From Lumbricus rubellus (Eukaryota > Annelida > Clitellata > Crassiclitellata > Lumbricidae), in contig OX243816.1 of NCBI GenBank assembly GCA_945859605.1, positions 34,152,580 through 34,216,579 on the forward strand: 64,000 bases of DNA, written 5' to 3'. The notes beneath the pieces are model-generated. The model searched no databases and was not told the origin of the DNA. It was given only the letters and a program-made list of their open reading frames with translations. Shown here piece by piece: positions 60,850 through 64,000 of this stretch. The position numbers and the translations under genes are program-made. Each line of letters opens with the position of its first letter. The first letter of the stretch is position 1.

Positions 60850-61518
60850 TTACGCTACAGCAGTTGTGCTTATATAGCACTTGCCTCCTTTTGTGATTGC
60901 ATGAGCCTCTGCAGGAAGTCCACATCACGATTGTCTCTCGGCTGAACTTCGAAGACAGTGAGACTGTTGACAAAAACAGACAGAGGTATACAACTGTACA
61001 GATACAGAGTATGACAAAGATACAAAATGAGAGACTATATAGAGACTAGAGAGAGAGCAAAAACTATTTCAGGGTAGAAAGACATAGACGTATTTATAAG
61101 GCAGTTAAATGTATTTAGCCATAACCTTAATCATCAATTTATTGAGCCAACACCATACAGAAATCTCCTCATGCTGCAAACAACTAATCTGCTTAAACAC
61201 ATCAATGTCTGTTTAAACATAAAAAGACACAGACAGAAAGACAGGCATCCATATATAGTACAGTGGGGGGGGGAGGACATAGACAGATGCATACCGGTAC
61301 CACGTATTTTACGCCAAGGCTGAAAAACACGAGCAGAAATTTCCACCAGAAAAGACATCACTAAACAGATATATTTACTCTACATCCATAACAGAAACTC
61401 ACCCTTCGAAGTCAGACGACTTTCTTTTACCCGCCTCATGCTGACCACCGACCGATATAGAGCACCCTATAATATAAAAAGCCGCCAAAACAAAACACCC
61501 AGATCGACTTAACATCAT
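49006..61518 (-). CDS. Secreted M14 A/B-type metallocarboxypeptidase precursor, atypical active site
   Basis: Eleven exons join in frame to 446 residues: 61518-61403, 60963-60885, 60306-60167, 59977-59890, 59385-59278, 58789-58679, 58061-57954, 55010-54920, 54563-54337, 53458-53374 and 49193-49006. Order: signal peptide (MMLSRSGCFVLAAFYIIGC), M14 propeptide (about residues 39-115), a possible basic activation site near SER|IFNG, then the peptidase domain. Zinc ligands are intact: H198 and E201 (IHPNEW) and H326 (VNLHG). R254 (LWRKN, CPA Arg127), N272 (Asn144) and the catalytic E408 (VLELRD, Glu270) are kept. Arg145 is Leu (VDLNLNFD), Arg71 is Asn, and ungapped alignment leaves no Tyr248. The enzyme class removes C-terminal residues from peptides in gut or extracellular space. 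This copy may have altered specificity or be inactive. A paralogue follows in tandem. Confidence 0.92.
49331..51433 (+). CDS. Retrotransposon reverse transcriptase ORF
   Basis: A 700-codon uninterrupted frame. The N-terminal spacer (NPWMSQGLLKSCKTKNSLY) precedes the fingers and palm domains. Motifs are VVPIFKRG and NYRPISVLP near residues 250-275, GVFFDLAKAFDTVSHDIL near 335-352, GVPQGSNLGPLLF near 393-405, and the catalytic FADD at 424-427. LGVVLD and the thumb follow, then the C-terminal RSANLYRQPFAHT/IWNSIP block seen in CR1/Crack/Daphne-like elements. An in-frame TAG lies seven codons upstream of the ATG, so no endonuclease domain is fused. The unbroken frame over 2.1 kb implies a recent insertion. 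It copies element RNA into DNA at a nick; this copy alone cannot transpose. Confidence 0.93.
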   Translation: MRLCNITQACINYDPNKAYDDFMTIYKELYDRVFPISVSRGRKVTLKNPWMSQGLLKSCKTKNSLYLKYIKNPNETNRKKFITFRNKFKSIRKRAEINYYAEEFCKCSNNLKKTWNVIRSAIGLTNNESVINSLNSDGVKIEDPEEIANKFNSYFTEIAQNLAKNIPDPLSPLESYLSPPITNSFGLEDTTSEEIIKLNQTIRLSHSKGIDDIDPFVASPSINIIAQPLSEIVNCSFNTGIFPSALKIAKVVPIFKRGERSDVANYRPISVLPYFAKIFEKLMYKRLSSFLEKSSILYPSQHGFQAGHSPSLPLLSIQDKISEAIENNEFSLGVFFDLAKAFDTVSHDILLKKLNNYGIRGVQHKWFASYLENRSQVVYCNGAYSMMRSVLFGVPQGSNLGPLLFLLFINDLPNASPLMYFILFADDTNIFYSHSSLTSLYQIVNGQLSQIANWFRANKLSLNLDKTNYILFRSHRKISFTNENNLYIDGHSIKQEISTKFLGVVLDQHLSWKDHIKAISSKIAKNIGIIKRASSLLPPHVRLTLYYTLIYPYLTYCNIIWASTYKSNLQRLTILQKRVIRYVANVPYNSHTHQLFLEFKLLKIEQIRTVQIGEFMFRYEHNLLPVAYRQMFFRASDFHSYSTRSANLYRQPFAHTNTRLFSIRYTGANIWNSIPSAISQLHGLHIFKKRLRCYIINRTA
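51453..51510 (+). repeat. 11-bp tandem repeat in retrotransposon 3' UTR
   Basis: Five copies of TGTTAGTTAAG begin about 20 bp after the ORF stop. Confidence 0.9.
52194..52476 (+). pseudogene. LINE C-terminal relic split by a SINE
   Basis: The frame PGHDLPRGHWSTLNRF (52194-52241) resumes at 52351 as TGQGRYAANIIWFDGDKLRN, then CACNCGEIQTMSHIVNDC. The CxCG-QTMxHIV-C pattern and the preceding DLPR-W-LNRFRTGQGR block are the conserved C-terminal region of many non-LTR retrotransposon polyproteins. The two halves are separated by SINE sequence. It is an old fragment in carboxypeptidase intron 10. Confidence 0.75.
52242..52350 (-). mobile_element. 5'-truncated tRNA-like SINE inside a LINE relic
   Basis: On the - strand it carries the body from CGGCGTGAAACTCCGATGCA through AGCGCC to the tail GCTATAACAAGTGCACATAC. 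The tRNA-like head is missing. Confidence 0.8.
52970..53172 (-). mobile_element. tRNA-like SINE, copy 4 (best preserved)
   Basis: Full length on the - strand. The head is GGGGCGCGGTGGTCTAGTGG (A box), then GGCGTCGTTGCCTTGAAGCC. The B box is GGGGTTCGAATCC, and the body and tail (TGAAGGGGCGCTATAACAAG) are complete. This copy is the best reference for the family. Confidence 0.92.
53374..53458 (-). CDS. Carboxypeptidase 1 exon 10
   Basis: The acceptor is ATGCGCAG and the donor is TCGG|GTATAA. 85 nt, phase 0 in and 1 out. It encodes MEVAEAAADAVERTYDTKWK and GTTCEIS, the helix before the Tyr248 loop. Confidence 0.9.
53545..53900. repeat. Dispersed repeat with CAATGCCCGTAGGTGTCCGA
   Basis: Two diverged copies about 170 bp apart (from 53566 and 53747) share 'TCAATGCCCGTA-GTGTCC-ACGC'. 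Another copy is at 63066. This is an interspersed family within carboxypeptidase intron 9 and upstream of the gene. Confidence 0.65.
54243..54290. repeat. CAGA tetranucleotide microsatellite
   Basis: An uninterrupted ACAG run next to the exon 9 donor region. Confidence 0.95.
54337..54563 (-). CDS. Carboxypeptidase 1 exon 9 (third zinc ligand)
   Basis: The acceptor is GTTCCTAG and the donor is CTG|GTCAGT. 227 nt. NPCSDTYIGSKAGSEPEV matches the family's PCSETYxGxxxxSEPE block. VNLHGRGRKWMFPYG carries the His196-equivalent ligand and the YPYG-like motif. Confidence 0.95.
54621..54807. mobile_element. 187-bp hAT-like MITE in carboxypeptidase intron 8
   Basis: Ends CAGGGACGTAACTAG and CTAGTTACGTCCCTG are perfect 15 bp inverted repeats. 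The octamer AATACGCC is duplicated exactly at 54613-54620 and 54808-54815. The subterminal GGGGTTAAGCC/GGCTTAAGCCCC sequences are also inverted. Confidence 0.95.
54920..55010 (-). CDS. Carboxypeptidase 1 exon 8 (Asn144/Arg145 site)
   Basis: The acceptor is GATGCAG and the donor is GGAT|GTACGT. 91 nt. It encodes RLWRKNRRRDQDGGSCIGVD and LNLNFDFNYG. The codon at the Arg145 position is CTC (Leu), one base from CGC (Arg). Confidence 0.94.
55019..55833. repeat. 815-bp minisatellite of an 11-mer in carboxypeptidase intron 7
   Basis: More than 70 almost identical copies of AGATGAATAAC. Four units are lengthened to AGATCTATGAATAAC (two adjacent near 55143-55172, then near 55348 and 55661). It ends about 9 bp from the exon 8 acceptor. 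The - strand lacks stops in all frames of the unit, so a 307-codon ORF with an 11-residue repeat runs through it and into exon 8 out of frame; that ORF is an artefact. Confidence 0.96.
55834..56291 (-). other. Carboxypeptidase intron 7, degenerate GGTA-rich sequence
   Basis: TAGGGTATGATA and GGTATAC-type phrases recur loosely (55900-56290), suggesting an old tandem repeat into which the CATA-cored element inserted. Confidence 0.5.
56301..57397. mobile_element. DNA transposon with GCGCGC-rich inverted repeats and a CATA core
   Basis: The left arm (56301-56456) and inverse right arm (57286-57397) share CAAAAGCGCGCATG-CAAAAG followed by repeated GCGCGCAGACAAAT units. The termini are GGCGCC/GGTGCA. 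A 9 bp direct duplication, CGGTTGGGT, flanks it at 56292-56300 and 57397-57405 (one base is shared by the right edge). The interior (56460-57285) is almost wholly CATA tetranucleotide. No transposase is present. A 9 bp duplication with long repetitive inverted ends suggests MULE- or Merlin-like origin, but the superfamily is not certain. The long Met-Tyr-Val-Cys and Thr-Tyr-Ile-His ORFs are repeat artefacts. Confidence 0.85.
57878..57925 (+). mobile_element. SINE tail fragment
   Basis: 'GGTCGGGAGAGCTTCTGAATAG' type sequence then CTTGAAGGGGCGCTATATAAA matches the SINE 3' end. Another is at about 58487-58533. Confidence 0.6.
57954..58061 (-). CDS. Carboxypeptidase 1 exon 7
   Basis: The acceptor is CTTGCAG and the donor is CAG|GTAGGT. 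36 codons, phase 0. DSYDWFVAPVLNPDGYAYAF matches the DWyxxPvxNPDGYxY signature of M14 A/B enzymes. Confidence 0.96.
58487..58575 (+). mobile_element. SINE tail fragment with ACAATT microsatellite
   Basis: GGTCGGGAGCGCCTCTGAGG and CTTGAAGGGGCGCTGTATAAA, followed by a (TACAAT)n run that may derive from its 3' end. Confidence 0.65.
58679..58789 (-). CDS. Carboxypeptidase 1 exon 6 (zinc ligands His and Glu)
   Basis: The acceptor is CTATCAG and the donor is CAC|GTGAGT. 37 codons. It encodes GFWLDATIHPNEWLSPATAL. The family pattern is HxREW, and here the Arg (CPA Arg71) is Asn. Confidence 0.96.
58904..58999. repeat. Dispersed repeat ending CCGCCCATG-type, copy B
   Basis: Same order of phrases as 42789-42905: GGGACAAATGCATGGGCCG, GGGGAACCGTCCCC and CCCCTAAGTCTCCGCCCATG. 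Confidence 0.7.
59278..59385 (-). CDS. Carboxypeptidase 1 exon 5
   Basis: The acceptor is GTGTTAG and the donor is AAG|GTCATT. 36 codons. INVYLKDLTSRCP and LYSIGKSIEGRDIFVFK match the start of the M14 peptidase domain (YL-L-YP, IGKSxEGR). Confidence 0.94.
59395..59650. repeat. Degenerate tandem repeat (about 50 bp)
   Basis: About five copies of 'AAATGTCAACCGCTTTAACC' with 'AACTAACACAGGTAAATA' run through carboxypeptidase intron 4. Confidence 0.8.
59890..59977 (-). CDS. Carboxypeptidase 1 exon 4 (propeptide-enzyme junction)
   Basis: The acceptor is CTGGCAG and the donor is GAC|GTGAGT. 88 nt. KLKLDSDGKSERIFNGTTFN and LDRFNNIDD span the usual activation site and the FDFxxYHTLEEI-like start of the mature enzyme. 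Confidence 0.88.
60167..60306 (-). CDS. Carboxypeptidase 1 exon 3 (propeptide)
   Basis: The acceptor is CTTGTAG. I use the donor AA|GTAGGA because it restores the phase needed by exon 4; the alternative TTC|GTAAAG would not. LDFLVEPSRTLVAATFTAP and KEQPFRDFVK match the LDFWxxP-type propeptide motif. Confidence 0.85.
60475..60848. repeat. TC-rich microsatellite
   Basis: CTGTCTCT units become a long CT run (60723-60780 and 60815-60845). The Ser/Leu and Arg/Glu ORFs are artefacts. It lies in carboxypeptidase intron 2. Confidence 0.95.
60885..60963 (-). CDS. Carboxypeptidase 1 exon 2 (propeptide), GC donor
   Basis: The acceptor is TCAACAG. The donor reads GGAG|GCAAGT, a consensus GC-AG donor. 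LTVFEVQPRDNRDVDFLQRL and MQSQKE match the family's V-R-x-P-x-N-x-x-Q-x-x-x-L-x-x-L propeptide pattern, and the phase links exon 1 to exon 3. Confidence 0.85.
61403..61518 (-). CDS. Carboxypeptidase 1 exon 1 (signal peptide)
   Basis: Of two adjacent ATGs, the first is at 61518. The hydrophobic segment CFVLAAFYIIGCSISVGG is a good secretory signal. The donor is AAGG|GTGAGT, phase 2, completing Gly with exon 2. The frame is open upstream to 61797, but no better start precedes the signal peptide. Confidence 0.85.
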
Positions 61519-61584
61519 TGACGCACACTGCCCAATTTTGGGCTGTTTCGCGTTGCCGATGTCAAGGCAGGTTTGCCACTTGTT

Positions 61585-61795
61585 ATGAATTTTAATTAAA
61601 TTCAAAATTCGTTCTTGTGTAGGGCCTAAGTTGCTTCTTTTCATGCACCCAGTGTTATGAATTTTAATCAGATACAAAATTCGTTCTCGTGTAAGTTGTT
61701 TCTCTTTATGCATGCATGCAGTAGGCCTATCATGAATTTTAATGAAGTTCAAATCTTGGTCGTGTGTAAGTTGTTTCTCATTTTTCTGTGCACCC
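61585..61795. repeat. 75-bp tandem triplication upstream of carboxypeptidase 1
   Basis: Three diverged copies begin ATGAATTTTAAT and include AAAATTCGTTCT-GTGTAAG at 61585, 61657 and 61734. They lie 70-280 bp upstream of the start codon, in the presumed promoter or 5' UTR. Confidence 0.8.
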
Positions 61796-62097
61796 ACATT
61801 ACAATTATAATACTGAGTGATATTTCATGCATGGAAGGCTTTAGTAACGGATTCTACTTCCAGTCCTCAGATGTTGTCACGTGTCACGCCATCCAAAGCA
61901 GCTTTAAATGTCTTAAAGATTTAATTATATGGGGAATTAGATGGACCACAACACAAGATGAAGATTTTGATTTAAATCAGTTCCATCACATAACGGCGCC
62001 AGCAACAGTCCACAGGATCTCTTGACCTATCTTGTCTTCCTGCAAAACTTACACTTCGGTGAAAAGTCCGATGTTGACAGAAAACATTAATAATTAA

Positions 62098-62215
62098 TAC
62101 CAGTGAGTCTCCATAACTCGAGAAGTTTGGAGAAGCCTCATCGTCGTCACTCGACTGACGGAAGAGAATAAAGAAGAAGAATTTTATCATGGAGACAAAT
62201 TTAGGCGCCCCAAGG
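62098..62215. repeat. 118-bp duplicated block, copy 1
   Basis: It runs from CCAGTGAGTCTCCATAACTC to GGCGCCCCAAGGA and is almost identical to 63191-63309 (one T indel near the end). It lies between the two carboxypeptidase genes. Confidence 0.9.
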
Positions 62216-63065
62216 AGAGTGTCCACACTAGCACTGGCAGTGGCAGGCGGTCAACATTCCAGTGTACTACCAGTGGATGATCTGGTACAAAATAATTCGG
62301 ATCTTACAGCTTCAGCATGCTCCATCCTGGTCGTCTTAGACTCTCCTTGTAGATTGTGCTCCTTTAAAGCGGCATGACAGGTCAACAACCAATCTCAGTG
62401 CTTCATGGTCAGATCATCAGAAGTCTCATTTCTATCTATTGTGACAAACTTGTCACTTGATGGCTAAACAGCTGTCTGCATGGTCTTGGCTGGCAAGGAC
62501 GATAACACAACAGAAACTATATCAAGCTCATCAACACGATAAATGATGAAGTTTTTGACCAAGCGATAAGGCATCGAGATTTCTAGCTAATACATCCATA
62601 CGGTAATAATAATATTTCTATGTCGTTGAGTAACCTATTCCGTCTTACATTTGGAAGAGGAGACTAAACTGAAATTTGGACTCAATAATACTATTGACAG
62701 GTCTAACAAGTAACAACACTGAGAGGGTGCCCTTGTATCTATAGCTTAAACTTTATTTTTTGGCACACCGTAATGTGTGTATGTGTGTTTGTGTATAAAT
62801 GTGAGCGTGCGTGTTTGCGTATGTGGGTGCGCGCGCTCGTGAATGGTCGGGTTAAACGCTGTTCACAAATGCAAATATTTTAAATTAATAACTTTATTCA
62901 TACATTTTCATGTATTCAAATATTTTCTTTATAATTTTTCCCCGGTGTATAGGCTATGCGCTTCCAGCAAATATGCAGACGATGCAAAGTGGTCAAGTCA
63001 CAGCAGATTTTTAAGTGTGGTTCAAGGTTAGAAACCACGGGGGTATTTGCGTCATCATCATCATC
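62216..63065. other. Intergenic between tandem carboxypeptidase genes
   Basis: No exon was recognised. A GTGTGT-rich patch lies at 62770-62840. Confidence 0.45.
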
Positions 63066-63309
63066 ATAAACCGTGGGCTCATCGCCCGTAGGTGTCCGAC
63101 GCCCTTTTCACCATATTCCTCCACAGATCTCTTTCCAGTGCAATGTGGCTCAGCTCTTGCAGTGATGTTCCGCACCAGTCTATTAAATCATACCAGTGAG
63201 TCTCCATAACTCGAGAAGTTTGGAGAAGCCTCATCGTCGTCACTCGACTGACGGAAGAGAATAAAGAAGAAGAATTTTTATCATGGAGACAAATTTAGGC
63301 GCCCCAAGG
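63066..63309. repeat. Interspersed repeat containing duplicated block copy 2
   Basis: It starts 'GTGGGCTCATCGCCCGTAGG' (related to 53566) and continues through the 118 bp block shared with 62098-62215, ending GGCGCCCCAAGGA. The shared end point suggests a common 3' terminus, as in a SINE- or LINE-derived family. Confidence 0.65.
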
Positions 63310-63439
63310 ATGCGTCATAATAATTATTAGGCCTATATTTAGAGAAAATGAATAATTGTTTGTATGTGTGTAAGTGTATATGCGATTATGGATGCATAAA
63401 TATTTTACTTATTTATTTTATTTATTTACTGAAAATTTG

Positions 63440-63485
63440 ATATATCGTTCCTTCAAGGTTACTACTCAGGAGCGCTCCCAGTCAA
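63440..63485 (-). mobile_element. SINE tail fragment
   Basis: 'CGTTCCTTCAAGG' and 'CTCAGGAGCGCTCCCAG' are the inverted SINE tail. Confidence 0.5.
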
Positions 63486-63628
63486 ATAACAGTGCATGTG
63501 CATAGGCTATATTAGCATTATGTTCATTTCGATGTGTAGGCCTATAATACTGTACAGTATTTATTTGGACATTATATAACCCCCTTAAAGATTGTCTCCG
63601 ATGTGTGTACATGTGGTTGGAATGCCTG

Positions 63629-63927
63629 TTAATCTTCGTCCGTGTCTGAACTTCGGCCGAACAGCAGCTGGAGAAGGGAAACGATGATGGCCTCCTGGTC
63701 CAAGTGGCCCCGGGCCCTCTGAGGCGACCGGTTGCGTTGCTGCTGGTCCTGCTGCTGAATGGCGATGGCATCACACATGGCGACCAGACCGTTCCAGACT
63801 TCGACGAAGGAAGGATGGATCTCCGATGGATCGACGATGAATCTCTCACCGCGAAGTTCCAGTAGGTAGCTGTACTTCACTCCAGCCACGTCCTTGATGT
63901 AGTCTACAGAGGTTCCGGAGTTTTCAT
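63629..63927 (-). CDS. Carboxypeptidase 2, last exon (tandem paralogue, rest outside window)
   Basis: The acceptor is GCCATAG, phase 1, as in copy 1. It has 99 codons including TAA. It encodes NSGTSVDYIKDVAGVKYSYL, then LELRGERF with the catalytic Glu270 equivalent, and the helix SFVEVWNGLVAMCDAI. It then has a Gln/Arg-rich tail ending LLQLLFGRSSDTDED that copy 1 has lost. It is co-oriented with copy 1, with 2.1 kb between this stop and copy 1's start. The adjoining intron is also similar to copy 1's. Zinc-site exons would lie beyond 64000. Confidence 0.9.
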
Positions 63928-64000
63928 CTATGGCAAATAAGAGCATGACTAACTCGTTTTATGTTCTGTTCAGTTATTAACTTATACCATCTATTTATTT

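Overview
This window is metazoan nuclear DNA, most likely from a marine invertebrate deuterostome such as an echinoderm or hemichordate; that placement is an inference and only moderately secure. Genes are split into short exons with GT-AG introns (one GC-AG). Simple repeats and small DNA transposons fill most of the non-coding space, and the palindrome TAGGCCTA recurs at least two dozen times. No bacterial, organellar or viral gene organisation is visible.

Three protein-coding loci can be reconstructed exon by exon. (1) HDHD5/CECR5, a haloacid-dehalogenase family protein, lies on the + strand with eight exons from 16884 to 23029; its N-terminal exon was not found. (2) A two-finger GATA transcription factor of the GATA1/2/3 class lies on the - strand with five coding exons, ATG at 36704 and stop at 26557, predicting 603 residues. 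(3) A secreted M14 (A/B-type) metallocarboxypeptidase precursor lies on the - strand with eleven exons, ATG at 61518 and stop at 49006, predicting 446 residues. The last exon of a second, tandem copy of the same family is at 63629-63927, and its upstream exons lie beyond the window. A TATA-driven candidate first exon of an unidentified gene is at 11351.

Layout: 1-11 kb is repeats, hAT-type miniature elements and a tRNA-like SINE. 11-16.8 kb holds the candidate exon, a 1.4 kb TCTGCC hexanucleotide array and a 27 bp minisatellite. 16.9-23 kb is HDHD5. 24-26.5 kb holds little. 26.5-39 kb is GATA, with a GC-rich island in its last intron and a GC-rich, GATA-site-bearing block upstream that may be its promoter. 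39-48.8 kb is intergenic, with a 1 kb polypurine tract and a CpG-rich block containing two RFX X-box-like palindromes. 49-61.5 kb is carboxypeptidase 1, whose introns contain a 5'-truncated non-LTR retrotransposon with a long reverse-transcriptase ORF, an older LINE relic broken by a SINE, a hAT miniature element, an 815 bp 11-mer minisatellite, and a 1.1 kb terminal-inverted-repeat element whose core is almost entirely CATA microsatellite.

The most notable observations are these. Carboxypeptidase 1 keeps its zinc ligands and catalytic Glu but has lost the Arg145 that anchors the substrate C-terminus, and probably also Tyr248 and Arg71. Its C-terminal tail was lost relative to its tandem paralogue. 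The CATA-cored inverted-repeat element has a perfect 9 bp target duplication. Several hAT-like elements have perfect 8 bp duplications. A 51 bp-arm hairpin sits in an HDHD5 intron. The three loci have no evident functional link.
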